Both the position numbers and the translations under genes were made by a program. The notes beneath the pieces are model-generated. The model worked only from the letters and a program-made list of their open reading frames with translations, made no database searches and was not told the origin of the DNA. Positions 34,961 to 44,542 of a stretch of 64,000 nt of DNA are shown here, one piece after another. Numbering within the stretch: position 1 is the stretch's first letter; the number at the start of each line of letters is the position of its first letter. The DNA is from Flavobacteriaceae bacterium D16 (GTDB lineage: Bacteria; Bacteroidota; Bacteroidia; Flavobacteriales; Flavobacteriaceae): assembly GCA_021295155.1 (NCBI GenBank), contig JAJTJC010000033.1, positions 1-64,000 on the forward strand. The letters run 5' to 3'.

Positions 34961-35572
34961 ATGAAAATAATCTGCATAGGGCGTAACTATACGGAACACA
35001 TCGAGGAACTTTCCAACGAACGCCCCTCTGAACCTGTAGTATTCATAAAACCAGATTCGGCAGTTCTTCCAAAGGAACAGGATTTTTATATCCCTGAGTT
35101 TTCCAACGATATCCATTACGAGGTGGAACTGCTGGTTAAAATTAAAAAGGTAGGCAAGCACATACAGTCGCGTTTTGCTCACAAATATTATGATGAAATA
35201 GGACTGGGCATAGATTTTACAGCCAGGGATTTGCAAAAAAACCTCAAGGAAAAGGGATTGCCATGGGAAAAAGCAAAGGGTTTCGACGGGGCTGCAGTCA
35301 TTGGAAAATGGATGCCCAAGACCTCCCTTCCCCATGTAGATAATCTCCATTTTTCTTTAATTAAGAACGGGGAAACAGTTCAAAAGGGGCACACGGCCAA
35401 TATGTTGTGGAAGGTGGACGAATTGATCAGTTATGTGTCTGCATTTTTTATGTTAAAAAAAGGCGATATCCTTTTTACAGGAACCCCTGCCGGGGTTGGT
35501 AGAGTAAAGCCAAATGATTACCTTTCGGGTACGCTTGAAGGCGTAGAAATGTTCTCTATAAATATACAGTGA
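34961..35572 (+). CDS. Fumarylacetoacetate hydrolase-family protein
   Basis: A 203-residue FAH-fold enzyme, the short FAHD1-like class that hydrolyses acylpyruvates, decarboxylates or tautomerises oxaloacetate. The core is IICIGRNYTEHIEEL, PVVFIKPDSAV, HYEVELLVKIKK with its metal Glu residues, and FTGTPAGVGRVKPND. All metal ligands (E-x-E and D of IDFTARDLQ) are present. The stop codon overlaps the Hpt start, so translation is probably coupled. Confidence 0.92.
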   Translation: MKIICIGRNYTEHIEELSNERPSEPVVFIKPDSAVLPKEQDFYIPEFSNDIHYEVELLVKIKKVGKHIQSRFAHKYYDEIGLGIDFTARDLQKNLKEKGLPWEKAKGFDGAAVIGKWMPKTSLPHVDNLHFSLIKNGETVQKGHTANMLWKVDELISYVSAFFMLKKGDILFTGTPAGVGRVKPNDYLSGTLEGVEMFSINIQ

Positions 35573-35913
35573 TGATTTACAGTTTGGATAAGATTAATGA
35601 AATGGCAGAAGGAGATACTGACTTCATAGAATCCGTTATTGCTGTTTTCCTGGATGAGGTGCCTCAAGATTTGGAAAACCTGGAGGCTGCCATCGAAAGC
35701 AAGGACTACGAAAAGGTTTATAAACTTGCACACAAGATTAAGCCTAATGTTGATTTATTGGGGATGGAAAACACCAGGGCGGTTGCATTGGAAATTGAGA
35801 CACTTGGGAAAACTCCGGGAAACAATGGACCCGTAATTGAGCAAAAATTTCCCCTTCTCAAAAAAGACGTACTTCAGGTAGTTGCCGAACTTAGAAATGA
35901 TTTCAATTTCTGA
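35572..35913 (+). CDS. Stand-alone Hpt (histidine phosphotransfer) protein
   Basis: A 113-residue helical-bundle protein of the Hpt family. The phosphorylated His is in [14 protein letters not shown], and the region [20 protein letters not shown] forms the first helices. Such proteins relay phosphate between a hybrid sensor kinase and a response regulator; no kinase or regulator lies next to it. The frame can also start 3 bp earlier with GTG; the ATG that overlaps the FAH stop (TGATG) is preferred. Its own stop overlaps the cinA ATG by one base. Confidence 0.87.
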   Translation: MIYSLDKINEMAEGDTDFIESVIAVFLDEVPQDLENLEAAIESKDYEKVYKLAHKIKPNVDLLGMENTRAVALEIETLGKTPGNNGPVIEQKFPLLKKDVLQVVAELRNDFNF

Positions 35914-37160
35914 TGTTTGCAGAAATCATCACTATTGGCGATGAGATTCTCATCGGCCAGATTGTGGATACCAATTCGGCCTATATAGCGCAAGAACTGA
36001 ACAAAATAGGAATCTCTGTGTATCAGATCTCCTCTGTTCAGGACCATCGGGAACATATTCTACAAGCTCTTGAAGAGGCTTGTTCCCGGGCAGACTTGAT
36101 CCTTATTACAGGCGGACTAGGTCCAACCAAGGATGACATTACCAAACACACGCTTTGTGAATTCCTGCAGGATACCCTGGTATTGAATAAGGAGGTGCTT
36201 TCTCATGTGGAATACCTTTTTGAAAAGTATATTACCACCCCGATTTCCGAGATGAACCGACAGCAGGCTTTTGTTCCCTCCCGAGCTACCATTTTGCCCA
36301 ATAAATACGGTACCGCACCGGGTATGTGGATGCACCGCGGAAAGCAGGTACTTGTTTCCATGCCGGGAGTACCATTTGAAATGAAAAACCTGATGCAGCA
36401 TGAGGTGTTACCCCGCATACAAGAGCAATTCCACCGGCCTTTTATTTTGCACAGGACCATAATGACCTATGGTTTGGGGGAGAGTGCAATAGTAGAGCGC
36501 ATAGAGGACTGGGAAAACGCACTTCCCCAATTTATCAAACTGGCCTATTTACCAAACCTGGGAAAAGTACGATTGCGTTTAACAGCCAAGGGAAGTGATA
36601 AGGAAAAAATCACGGAAGCTGTGGATACCGCTATTCAGGCTTTGTATGGCATAATCGGAGACATTATCTATGGGGAAGAGGAAGCAGGAAGCCTGGAGTC
36701 TGGCATTGCGAAAATAATGACCAAAAAAGGGCTCTCTCTGGCTACGGCCGAGAGTTTTACCGGGGGCAAAATTGCTCAACAACTTACTTCCATCCCGGGA
36801 GCATCTGCTTATTTTAAGGGAAGTGTTGTGGGGTATGCCACAGAGGTCAAAAAAGAGGTGTTGGGAGTCCCTGAAGATCTCATTAAAAAACATACTGTGG
36901 TTAGTGAGGAAGTAGCTAAGTCCATGGCTTTACAGGCACGGAAACTTTTTAAGGCAGATTTTGCAATTTCAACCACTGGTAATGCTGGTCCAACCAAAGG
37001 AGACTCGGATGTTGAGATCGGTACAGTTTTCATCGGGATTGCCACTCCGAATACTGTTTTTGCGGAACAATTTTCCATGGGAAATCACCGGGTAAGAATC
37101 GTGCAAAAGTCTGTCCACAAGGCATTTGAGTTGCTGAAGAAAGAAATTTTAAAAATCTGA
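35913..37160 (+). CDS. cinA: CinA-like protein: COG1058 domain plus nicotinamide-nucleotide amidase
   Basis: A 415-residue protein. The N-terminal part ([36 protein letters not shown]) is the MoCF-like ADP-ribose pyrophosphatase, and the C-terminal ~160 ([32 protein letters not shown]) the PncC domain that deamidates NMN for NAD recycling. Domain order and length are standard. Its ATG overlaps the Hpt stop. The gene ends 32 bp before the rpmB promoter, so the ribosomal genes are transcribed separately. Confidence 0.95.
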   Translation: MFAEIITIGDEILIGQIVDTNSAYIAQELNKIGISVYQISSVQDHREHILQALEEACSRADLILITGGLGPTKDDITKHTLCEFLQDTLVLNKEVLSHVEYLFEKYITTPISEMNRQQAFVPSRATILPNKYGTAPGMWMHRGKQVLVSMPGVPFEMKNLMQHEVLPRIQEQFHRPFILHRTIMTYGLGESAIVERIEDWENALPQFIKLAYLPNLGKVRLRLTAKGSDKEKITEAVDTAIQALYGIIGDIIYGEEEAGSLESGIAKIMTKKGLSLATAESFTGGKIAQQLTSIPGASAYFKGSVVGYATEVKKEVLGVPEDLIKKHTVVSEEVAKSMALQARKLFKADFAISTTGNAGPTKGDSDVEIGTVFIGIATPNTVFAEQFSMGNHRVRIVQKSVHKAFELLKKEILKI

Positions 37161-37169
37161 AGGAGATTT

Positions 37170-37200
37170 TTGTAGGTACACTAAAAATGATGTACATTTG
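37170..37200 (+). promoter_or_regulatory. Complete Bacteroidetes-type promoter for rpmB-rpmG
   Basis: TTG at 37170-37172 and TACATTTG at 37193-37200 with a 20-nt spacer. Both elements fit the -33/-7 consensus, the best-formed promoter in the window, as expected for ribosomal protein genes. The leader is about 30 nt. Confidence 0.7.
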
Positions 37201-37234
37201 CAGCCTGTTTTGAATAAAGTAAAAAAGTAACGCG

Positions 37235-37471
37235 ATGTCAAAAGTCTGTGAAATTACGGGAAAGCGTGCGATGTTTGGAAACAACGTTTCTTTCTCCATC
37301 AATAAGACCAGGAGAAGGTTTGATGTAAACCTATCCAAAAAGCGTTTTTATATTCCTGAAGAGGATCGATGGATTACATTGAAGGTTTCTGCCCGTGCTC
37401 TTAAATCGATCAACAAAAAGGGAATTTCTGCAGTTTTAAAGGAAGCTAGGCAACAAGGATTAATCAAGTAA
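37235..37471 (+). CDS. rpmB: 50S ribosomal protein L28
   Basis: A 78-residue ribosomal protein of the large subunit. It has the N-terminal CEITGKRAMFGNNVS, NKTRRRFDVNL and the C-terminal RALKSINKKGI typical of L28. It carries a single Cys in KVCEITG rather than the CxxC pairs of zinc-binding L28 forms. It heads a compact operon with rpmG and the DUF4295 gene, the usual order in Bacteroidota. Confidence 0.98.
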   Translation: MSKVCEITGKRAMFGNNVSFSINKTRRRFDVNLSKKRFYIPEEDRWITLKVSARALKSINKKGISAVLKEARQQGLIK

Positions 37472-37490
37472 TCCAAAATAATAGCAAGCG

Positions 37491-37673
37491 ATGGCAAAGA
37501 AAGGAAATAGGGTACAGGTAATTTTGGAGTGCACCGAGCATAAAAGCTCAGGAATGCCTGGTACGTCCCGCTACATCACGACAAAAAACAAAAAGAATAC
37601 TCCGGACAGGATGGAAATCAAAAAATTCAATCCTATCCTGAAGAAAATGACCGTTCACAAAGAGATAAAATAA
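37491..37673 (+). CDS. rpmG: 50S ribosomal protein L33
   Basis: A 60-residue ribosomal protein with [19 protein letters not shown] and [19 protein letters not shown]. Only one of the four zinc-ribbon cysteines is present, so this is the zinc-independent form. It is 19 bp after rpmB and 6 bp before the DUF4295 gene. Confidence 0.98.
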   Translation: MAKKGNRVQVILECTEHKSSGMPGTSRYITTKNKKNTPDRMEIKKFNPILKKMTVHKEIK

Positions 37674-37679
37674 GGCGTT

Positions 37680-37832
37680 ATGGCTAAGAAAACAGTAGCA
37701 ACATTACAATCCTCTTCCAAAAGGCTGACCAAAGCGATCAAAATGGTTAAATCTCCAAAGTCAGGAGCTTATACTTTTGTGGAAGGTATTATGCCCCCAG
37801 AATATGTAAATGACTGGTTGGCGAAGAAATAA
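37680..37832 (+). CDS. DUF4295 protein, 50 residues
   Basis: A very basic 50-residue protein (MAKKTVATLQSSSKRLTKAI, ending PPEYVNDWLAKK). The family DUF4295 is restricted to Bacteroidota and regularly follows rpmG, so association with the ribosome is a reasonable inference. No function is proven. It ends the operon, 24 bp before the terminator. Confidence 0.93.
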   Translation: MAKKTVATLQSSSKRLTKAIKMVKSPKSGAYTFVEGIMPPEYVNDWLAKK

Positions 37833-37854
37833 AGAATAGATCAAAGTACTACAG

Positions 37855-37890
37855 GAAAGCCGTTTTGTTAGCAAAGCGGCTTTTTTTATT
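37855..37890 (+). terminator. Terminator after the rpmB-rpmG-DUF4295 operon
   Basis: GAAAGCCGTTTTG and CAAAGCGGCTTT pair with a single bulge around a 4-nt loop, followed by T7. Confidence 0.85.
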
Positions 37891-37922
37891 TCCTATATTT
37901 ATCGGATATTTCAACTAAGGAT

Positions 37923-38885
37923 ATGAGCTTATTCAAAAAGATATTTTCTTCTCAAAAAAAGGAGACCCTGGACAAGGGACTAGAAAAATCCAAAACCAGT
38001 TTTTTAGGTAAACTCAGCAAGGCTGTTGCGGGGAAATCCAAGGTTGATGATGATGTACTTGATAATCTGGAGGAGGTCCTGGTAACCTCGGATGTAGGGG
38101 TGAATACAACCCTGAAGATCATTGAGCGAATTGAAGAACGGGTAGCACGCGACAAATATCTGGGTACTGAAGAACTGAACCTGATCTTAAGGGAAGAAAT
38201 TGCCGGCTTGCTTTCTGAAACCCATCATGGCGAAGAAACTGATTTTCAGATAGACACTTCGCAAAAGCCTTATGTCATTATGGTTGTTGGCGTTAATGGG
38301 GTAGGGAAGACTACAACCATAGGGAAACTTGCCTATCAGTTCAAGAAACAAGGCCTTAAGGTTATGCTGGGAGCTGCAGATACCTTCCGTGCTGCGGCAA
38401 TTGACCAGCTGCAGGTATGGGCAGAACGCGTGGATGTCCCAATTATTAAACAGAAAATGGGAAGTGATCCCGCATCAGTGGCTTACGATACCCTGAGCGC
38501 TGCATTAAGCCAGGATGTTGATATAGTCCTTATCGATACCGCAGGAAGACTTCACAATAAAGTTAACCTTATGAATGAGCTTGGCAAGGTTAAAAGGGTA
38601 ATGCAAAAAGTAGTTACAGATGCACCTCACGATGTGTTGCTGGTTCTCGACGGATCAACAGGGCAGAATGCTTTTGAGCAGGCCAAGCAATTTACCAAAG
38701 CTACTGAGGTGACTTCCCTGGCAGTAACCAAGTTAGATGGCACGGCCAAGGGAGGGGTAGTGATAGGTATTTCTGATCAATTCCAGATCCCCGTGAAATA
38801 CATTGGTGTAGGGGAAGGCCTCGAAGACCTGCAGGTGTTCAATAAATTTGAGTTTGTAGATTCCTTTTTTAATACGGATTCCTGA
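37923..38885 (+). CDS. ftsY: Signal recognition particle receptor FtsY
   Basis: SRP receptor GTPase that delivers ribosomes to the Sec translocon. It is 320 residues long and lacks the long acidic A domain of E. coli FtsY; an amphipathic start (MSLFKKIFSSQKKE) should bind the membrane. The N domain is followed by G1 GVNGVGKTTTIGKLA, ADTFRAAAIDQL, G3 DTAGRLHNK, G4 TKLDGTAKGG and GVGEGLEDLQVF. All are intact. Confidence 0.97.
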   Translation: MSLFKKIFSSQKKETLDKGLEKSKTSFLGKLSKAVAGKSKVDDDVLDNLEEVLVTSDVGVNTTLKIIERIEERVARDKYLGTEELNLILREEIAGLLSETHHGEETDFQIDTSQKPYVIMVVGVNGVGKTTTIGKLAYQFKKQGLKVMLGAADTFRAAAIDQLQVWAERVDVPIIKQKMGSDPASVAYDTLSAALSQDVDIVLIDTAGRLHNKVNLMNELGKVKRVMQKVVTDAPHDVLLVLDGSTGQNAFEQAKQFTKATEVTSLAVTKLDGTAKGGVVIGISDQFQIPVKYIGVGEGLEDLQVFNKFEFVDSFFNTDS

Positions 38886-38970
38886 TTAGAAAGGAATTTC
38901 AAATAGCCTCACGAACATAATTCAACTAAAAAATCACATGCTGGAAAAAGCAACTCAAATAAACTTAGCT

Positions 38971-40647
38971 ATGAAAAAACGCTATTTCATTTTCTTCATA
39001 CTGTTGGCATTAGCCTGTAAAAACGATCCGAAATCCAATCTGGATGGGGTAGTGCTATGGGAACCCTATAATGATTCCGTCGAGGTTGCTGCCAATCAGG
39101 ATCATGAAAAGTCGCGTATGCGGTATAAGCTCATCCAATCTAGGGTGCTGGATAAAAACGAAGTGTTTCTTCCGCTTTATCCGGAAGTTTCTCAGTTTTC
39201 CGAAGCAGAATATGAAGCTTTAAAACCATTGATCCTGGAACAGGACATTCCTACTATTCAATTGCATGTTGCCTCAGGGAAACTCAGCTATGAAAAATTA
39301 GTTTTATTCTATCTCTACCGTATCTACAAATACGAGTTGGACAATGCTACTACTCTAAATACGGTAATTGCCTTAAACGAATCTGTACTGGAAGAAGCCC
39401 GCGAGAAGGATCGTGCTATTGAGGAAGATCCGGACCAATTGCAAAATCCGCTTTTCGGAATGCCTATACTGCTAAAGGATAATATCAATACTGCCGGGAT
39501 GCGCACCACGGCCGGGGCAATAGCGTTGGAAAATAATAAGAATACAGATGATGCCTTTATCGTGCGTCAACTGAGGAAGAATGGGGCACTTATCCTGGGT
39601 AAGGTGAACCTGAGTGAATGGGCCTATTTCTTTTGTGGTGGCTGTCCGGTAGGGTATAGCGCCATTGGCGGGCAAACGCTTAATCCTTATGGGCGGAGGG
39701 TGTTTGAAACTGGTGGATCCAGTTCCGGCAGCGGAACCTCAATGGCGGCTAATTATGCGGTAGCAGCCATAGGCACAGAAACCTCAGGGTCTATTTTGTC
39801 TCCTTCCAGTCAAAATTCGGTAGTTGGTTTAAAACCTACTATTGGCTTGTTGAGTAGAACCGGAATTGTGCCCATTTCCAGTACCCTGGATACCCCAGGC
39901 CCAATGACCAGGAATGTAGTAGACAATGCCATTTTGTTAGGAGCATTGACAGGAAAAGATCCGGCGGATTCTAAATCTGTATCGGCAAACGCAGATTACT
40001 TTAGCGGGATATTGGAAGGCACCGTTTTGCGCGGAAAACGCCTCGGTGTTCTTAAAGCCCTTATGGAATCAGATTCTATATATGCAAGCACGGTTGAAAA
40101 ATTAAAGGAACTTGGGGCCGAAGTTTTTAGTTTTAGTCCTCCTGAAGTGAAAATGGACGGTTTCAGTACCCTGCTGAATATTGACATGAAGTACGATTTA
40201 CCTGCCTATATACAAGGTCAGGTCAAGGATACTAATGCCGTAATGGTCAGGAATGTAGCTGATGTAGTTTCTTTTAACAAGCAAGACACACTGTTGCGGA
40301 TGCCTTATGGACAGGCTCGTTTAGAGGGTATTCTCAGTGATTCCACCACTCTTGAAGAACTGGAGGTAATCAAGGCGAATCTTGAAAAAAATGGACGTCT
40401 TTTCTTTAATCAGGCTATGGAGGAATACCAGTTGGATGCGATACTCTCTATCAATAACTACCATGCCGGATATGCAGCGGTTGCCAAGTATCCTGCACTA
40501 ACAGTTCCCATGGGATACCGTGAAACGGGAGAACCGGTAAGCCTCACCTTTATTGCTAAACCATTTGAAGAGGATAGGCTCTTGCAACTGGGGTATGCGT
40601 TTGAGCGTGCCACATTGGCCCGGAAAATGCCCGAACTGCTGCCGTAG
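38971..40647 (+). CDS. Amidase-signature lipoprotein
   Basis: A 558-residue amidase-family hydrolase anchored as a lipoprotein (ILLALAC at residues ~11-17). The Ser-cisSer-Lys triad is complete: LLKDNINT supplies the Lys, GTETSGSI the cis-Ser region, and FETGGSSSGSGTSMA the GSS(S/G)G core. The substrate is unknown; relatives act on amides, aryl esters or cyclic peptides. The ATG at 38971 opens the lipoprotein signal; a start at 38938 would add eleven residues that do not fit a signal peptide. Confidence 0.9.
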   Translation: MKKRYFIFFILLALACKNDPKSNLDGVVLWEPYNDSVEVAANQDHEKSRMRYKLIQSRVLDKNEVFLPLYPEVSQFSEAEYEALKPLILEQDIPTIQLHVASGKLSYEKLVLFYLYRIYKYELDNATTLNTVIALNESVLEEAREKDRAIEEDPDQLQNPLFGMPILLKDNINTAGMRTTAGAIALENNKNTDDAFIVRQLRKNGALILGKVNLSEWAYFFCGGCPVGYSAIGGQTLNPYGRRVFETGGSSSGSGTSMAANYAVAAIGTETSGSILSPSSQNSVVGLKPTIGLLSRTGIVPISSTLDTPGPMTRNVVDNAILLGALTGKDPADSKSVSANADYFSGILEGTVLRGKRLGVLKALMESDSIYASTVEKLKELGAEVFSFSPPEVKMDGFSTLLNIDMKYDLPAYIQGQVKDTNAVMVRNVADVVSFNKQDTLLRMPYGQARLEGILSDSTTLEELEVIKANLEKNGRLFFNQAMEEYQLDAILSINNYHAGYAAVAKYPALTVPMGYRETGEPVSLTFIAKPFEEDRLLQLGYAFERATLARKMPELLP

Positions 40648-40667
40648 CCGTCGAATTTGAAATGGGA

Positions 40668-41762
40668 CTAGTTTATGAAGGCGTTGATCCTGTCCCACAG
40701 TTGGTTATCAAAACTGGAGGGTCCTGCAAGGTCTTCCCCGGCATCTTCCCCCATACGTACAATAACGAGATTCTGACTTGGGATTACATATAATTTCTGG
40801 TCATTTTTTCCCAGACCCGCATATAGGTCACCAGGTGCATTGGGAATAAGACTTCCCTGGAACAGTTCTTGGGATCCTGGCGCCCGAAAACTCTCCTTAC
40901 CCGCAAGCCACCAGAGATAACCATAGGAAAGGTTTAGATCCTGGGAGCTGTTTTTCATTTCATTCGCATATGCCGTATCGGACATAATAACTTCTTCTTC
41001 CCATGTTCCAGAGTTTAAACTAAGCAATCCGAAACGCGCCATGCTTCTGGCAGTGCTGAAATACACGTTATTCTGTCCGTTGGTGCTAAGCCAGAAGCCA
41101 TCCATCCCGACTTTGTTTCGGAGTTCTGTATTAAAATAGGATGAATAGGGGAGTTGCGTGGCATTAGCAACCACCTGTTGAAGCAAGGTATAGGGCCCGT
41201 TGTGGTAGGCCCATCTACTGCCTGAATCAGCCAGGTACCTTAGGCAGTCTGGGCTTACGCAATCGAAGAATAGTTCATTAAGACCGCTGCTCATGGTAAG
41301 CTGATCCCGAACCGTGATCAGATTTTCTTTTTCCAGGGGGGCAGAGGTCCAGCCCTCACCAAGGTATTGACTACTCCGATCAGACAGATTCAAAAAGCCC
41401 TGTTCTTGTGCAAGACCCACCGTAAAGGCAGTGAGCGTTTTCCCCGCCGATGCCCAATACCAAATACTGTCTTTTGTAAAACTATCAAAATACCATTCTA
41501 CAGCAATCTTTCCGTCTTTAAGCATTAAGAAGGCCTTAGTGCCCCGCTCTTCAAGCAAATCCTGCAGTGGGGTTTCCGCGTTAAGGTTCCACTCCAGTTC
41601 CGTCGGACTTACCGTTTCCCAGGCAGCAGAAGATAAGGGGGGGAAGTATAGCTGTTGGACAGTATCTGAAGGGTTCTCTACAGGTGAAGGATCAGATTTG
41701 GAACACCCCCAAATAACAAGTCCAATAAAAAAGGCAGTTAGGTAGAAAAGAGTTCGTTTCAT
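40668..41762 (-). CDS. Beta-lactamase class C-like serine hydrolase, lipoprotein
   Basis: A 364-residue lipoprotein (lipobox VIWGC) with the serine hydrolase fold of the AmpC/esterase group. Ser-x-x-Lys is in WYWASAGKTL, Tyr-x-Asn in WAYHNGPYT. The N-terminal 40 residues after the Cys are a Pro/Ser-rich spacer. It is more likely an esterase or peptidase than a resistance enzyme, as is usual for such Bacteroidota proteins. It is convergent with the amidase gene, 20 bp apart. Confidence 0.88.
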   Translation of the reverse strand: MKRTLFYLTAFFIGLVIWGCSKSDPSPVENPSDTVQQLYFPPLSSAAWETVSPTELEWNLNAETPLQDLLEERGTKAFLMLKDGKIAVEWYFDSFTKDSIWYWASAGKTLTAFTVGLAQEQGFLNLSDRSSQYLGEGWTSAPLEKENLITVRDQLTMSSGLNELFFDCVSPDCLRYLADSGSRWAYHNGPYTLLQQVVANATQLPYSSYFNTELRNKVGMDGFWLSTNGQNNVYFSTARSMARFGLLSLNSGTWEEEVIMSDTAYANEMKNSSQDLNLSYGYLWWLAGKESFRAPGSQELFQGSLIPNAPGDLYAGLGKNDQKLYVIPSQNLVIVRMGEDAGEDLAGPSSFDNQLWDRINAFIN

Positions 41763-41860
41763 GTTGTTTTTCCGGATTAAAAAAGGATAACAAAACCACT
41801 AGGATAACGGATATAAGGCTAATTTCGTGTTCCTTCGAGGCCTTTCTGGGCATCAAATCG

Positions 41861-41868
41861 TATTTTTG
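41861..41868 (+). promoter_or_regulatory. -7 promoter box (TATTTTTG) for rimO
   Basis: TATTTTTG, 16 nt before the ATG of rimO. Confidence 0.5.
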
Positions 41869-41884
41869 CACTTCATTTTTAGCT

Positions 41885-43192
41885 ATGAGGACCAAAACGA
41901 CAAAGAAGAATCGCATAAACGTAGTGACACTGGGTTGCTCCAAGAACCTGTATGATTCAGAGGTCCTTATGGGGCAACTAAAGGCCAATAACAAGGAGGT
42001 GGTACATGAAGGGGAAGGGAATATTGCCGTGATCAACACCTGTGGTTTTATAGATAATGCCAAGGAGGAAAGTGTCAATACCATATTGGAATACGTTCAG
42101 AAAAAGGAAGCTGGTGAAATAGATAAGGTATTTGTTACAGGATGCCTGAGTGAACGGTATAAACCGGATCTTGAAAAGGAAATACCTGATGTAGATCGCT
42201 ATTTTGGCACTACTGACCTTCCAAACCTGCTAAAGGCCCTGGGAGCCGATTACAAGCATGAACTGATCGGGGAGCGAATAACTACAACTCCTAAAAATTA
42301 CGCCTATCTCAAAATCGCGGAGGGTTGTGACCGACCCTGTTCCTTTTGCGCTATCCCGCTGATGCGTGGGAAACACCTTAGCAAACCTATTGAGGAATTA
42401 ACGATAGAAGCCCGGAAGCTGGCTAAAAACGGGGTTAAGGAACTAATTCTTATCGCTCAGGATCTTACCTATTACGGATTGGATCTTTACAAAAAGCGAG
42501 AACTGGCCCGCCTTTTACTGGCGCTTTGCAAGGTTGAGGGGATTGAATGGATACGACTGCACTATGCCTTTCCTACAGGATTTCCCCTGGACGTACTGGA
42601 AGTGATTAAAACTCAGCCTAAGGTTTGCAATTATATAGATATACCGCTGCAACATATTTCAGACCCCATATTGAAAAGTATGAGAAGGGGTACTACCATG
42701 CAGAAGACTAATAAGTTGCTCAGGGAATTCAGGGAGATTGTCTCTGACATGGCTATCAGGACTACTTTGATTGTTGGTTATCCCGGTGAAACAGAGCAGG
42801 ATTTTAATACCTTGAAAAGTTGGGTTCAGGATATGCGCTTTGAACGTCTGGGATGTTTTACCTATAGCCACGAAGAGAATACACATGCCTATTCCCTGGA
42901 AGATGATGTGCCCGAGGAAACTAAACAGCAACGCGCCAATGAGATCATGGAATTGCAATCGCAGATTTCCTGGGAACTCAATCAACAAAAAATTGGAAAA
43001 GAATTCCGTTGTCTCATTGACCGTAAAGAGGGCAATTATTTTGTGGGAAGAACAGAATATGATTCACCAGATGTAGACAATGAAGTCCTGATCGATGCCA
43101 GTCGGTTTTATTTAAAAATCGGGGACTTTACGGATGTAAAGATTGTTGAAGCAGCAGATTTTGACCTTTACGGTGAACCATTGACCAACTAG
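41885..43192 (+). CDS. rimO: Ribosomal protein S12 methylthiotransferase RimO
   Basis: A 435-residue radical SAM enzyme that adds a methylthio group to an aspartate of ribosomal protein S12. The N-terminal UPF0004 domain holds the three cysteines of the second cluster (TLGCSKN, NTCGF, TGCLSER). The radical SAM motif is GCDRPCSFCAIPLMRG and the C-terminal TRAM domain (GKEFRCLIDRKEGN, YFVGRTEYDSPDVDNEV) distinguishes it from MiaB. Its coding end overlaps the anti-sigma gene by 4 bp, tail to tail. Confidence 0.97.
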   Translation: MRTKTTKKNRINVVTLGCSKNLYDSEVLMGQLKANNKEVVHEGEGNIAVINTCGFIDNAKEESVNTILEYVQKKEAGEIDKVFVTGCLSERYKPDLEKEIPDVDRYFGTTDLPNLLKALGADYKHELIGERITTTPKNYAYLKIAEGCDRPCSFCAIPLMRGKHLSKPIEELTIEARKLAKNGVKELILIAQDLTYYGLDLYKKRELARLLLALCKVEGIEWIRLHYAFPTGFPLDVLEVIKTQPKVCNYIDIPLQHISDPILKSMRRGTTMQKTNKLLREFREIVSDMAIRTTLIVGYPGETEQDFNTLKSWVQDMRFERLGCFTYSHEENTHAYSLEDDVPEETKQQRANEIMELQSQISWELNQQKIGKEFRCLIDRKEGNYFVGRTEYDSPDVDNEVLIDASRFYLKIGDFTDVKIVEAADFDLYGEPLTN

Positions 43193-43983
43193 AGCAGTAC
43201 TGAGGAGATCAGATTTTCAACTGTTGGATGATCATTACCTCCTGCGGGTTCAATGGTGATATTAAGGGACTCCGCATGGTCAATAAAGGTTAATTCTACA
43301 AAAGCTTCATCTGTGGGAACCAATCCCATATTGATCATAACGCCTTCTACATCTGCCCACATCTGGTAAGTCTGATCCGGTCCTAGTGGAGGAAGGCCAA
43401 TTGGGTTGACCACAACTTCCTTTGAAACCGGATTTATGTAGGCTACTGCTCTTGAATTTGGTAAAAGATCATTTCCTTCCAAAACCATCGGTATCACATC
43501 AGGATTGGTCAGTTTCTGGAATTGTTGTGTGGTTAGCGTCAGATTCCCTTCCAGGGAGTTCATTTGATTCTGTAAATTGGCAGTCTGTAATCGGAGCTCT
43601 TCCAGGTCCCCGAGCGTATTTTGCCAACGTGAGTAGAACCAGAAAGTACCAAGCGCGAACAAAGCGGCGAGGGAGGCTGCTACCAGAAGTCTGGAACGCA
43701 GTATTGTGAAGTTTTTATTTGCAGAGGATATGGGGATTACCGGGCTTCCTGATTCAGATTCCAGTTGATTTTTCAAACCAGAAAGGGCAGCCGGCGGCGG
43801 TGCAATGGCATTTTCCATAGCCAGCCGCTCAAAGTCGGCTTCCAGCAGCTGGTATTGCTCCTGAAGTTCTTTGTCCTCTCCCAAAATCCTGGATACCTCA
43901 TTGTGTTGTTCTGCACTAAGGGTGCCCAGTAAATAGGAAGTCAATAATCCGTCGTCTAAAATTCTTTGCCTATCCATTACCAA
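43189..43983 (-). CDS. Anti-sigma factor with RskA-like extracytoplasmic domain
   Basis: A 264-residue membrane protein. The N-terminal ~90 residues form a sigma-binding helical domain (LLTSYLLGTLSAEQHNEV), a single membrane span follows (LLVAASLAALFALGTFWFYS), then a coiled-coil stretch (LEELRLQTANLQNQMNSLEG) and the RskA domain (GLPPLGPDQTYQMWAD, LNITIEPAGGNDHPT). The start may be this GTG/ATG region or the MDRQ two codons in. It overlaps the sigma gene by 14 bp. Together they control genes probably including the divergent fasciclin gene. Confidence 0.9.
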   Translation of the reverse strand: MVMDRQRILDDGLLTSYLLGTLSAEQHNEVSRILGEDKELQEQYQLLEADFERLAMENAIAPPPAALSGLKNQLESESGSPVIPISSANKNFTILRSRLLVAASLAALFALGTFWFYSRWQNTLGDLEELRLQTANLQNQMNSLEGNLTLTTQQFQKLTNPDVIPMVLEGNDLLPNSRAVAYINPVSKEVVVNPIGLPPLGPDQTYQMWADVEGVMINMGLVPTDEAFVELTFIDHAESLNITIEPAGGNDHPTVENLISSVLL

Positions 43984-44542
43984 ACCAAAGTTTAATAAAA
44001 AAAAGTAGCATAAATATCTCTTTCCCGTATGCTGTTCTCAATTGTCTTAAGGCCTGCTGTACATAAGATTTGAATGTTCCCAGGGGAACACCCATTTCCT
44101 CATGGGCTTCCCGGTGCGTCATCCCCTTAAAATATACCAGGTCAATGGCCTTTTGATGGTGAGGTTCCAGGTTTCGCAACATTCCATTGATTTGAGAATA
44201 ATCACGTTCCTCTTCCTCCGCCTCCATATCCTTATATACACTTAAATCCTCCTTTTGGATGAGGTCGTTGTTTTTCCTAAGGGCATTTAGGGTAGTATTC
44301 CGAGCAATCCGGTACGCCCAGGTATAAAACCTTCCTTTTTCAGGGTCATAAGTGTGTATCTGTTTCCAAATCTTTAAAAAAGTATCCTGAAGAACTTCCT
44401 GTGCCAGATTTTCTTCTCTGCACATGCGAATGATCACCCCATAGAGTGCAGCCGAGTACTTGGTGTAAAGCTCGTAAAGGGCTCCTTTGTCTCCCGCCTG
44501 TAGCTTTTTTATATGTGGTATGTCTTCCGCGAGCTTCGCCAT
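43970..44542 (-). CDS. ECF-type RNA polymerase sigma factor (SigK-like)
   Basis: A 190-residue ECF sigma. Region 2 carries NLAQEVLQDTFLKIWKQIHT and RFYTWAYRIARNTTLNALRK; region 4 MTHREAHEEMGVPLGTFKSY. The unusual hydrophobic tail MLLFFIKLWFGNG extends beyond region 4 because the frame overlaps the anti-sigma start. Its cognate RskA-type anti-sigma gene follows. In other bacteria this pair type (SigK/RskA) controls secreted or fasciclin-like proteins, in line with the divergent neighbour. Confidence 0.95.
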   Translation of the reverse strand: MAKLAEDIPHIKKLQAGDKGALYELYTKYSAALYGVIIRMCREENLAQEVLQDTFLKIWKQIHTYDPEKGRFYTWAYRIARNTTLNALRKNNDLIQKEDLSVYKDMEAEEEERDYSQINGMLRNLEPHHQKAIDLVYFKGMTHREAHEEMGVPLGTFKSYVQQALRQLRTAYGKEIFMLLFFIKLWFGNG

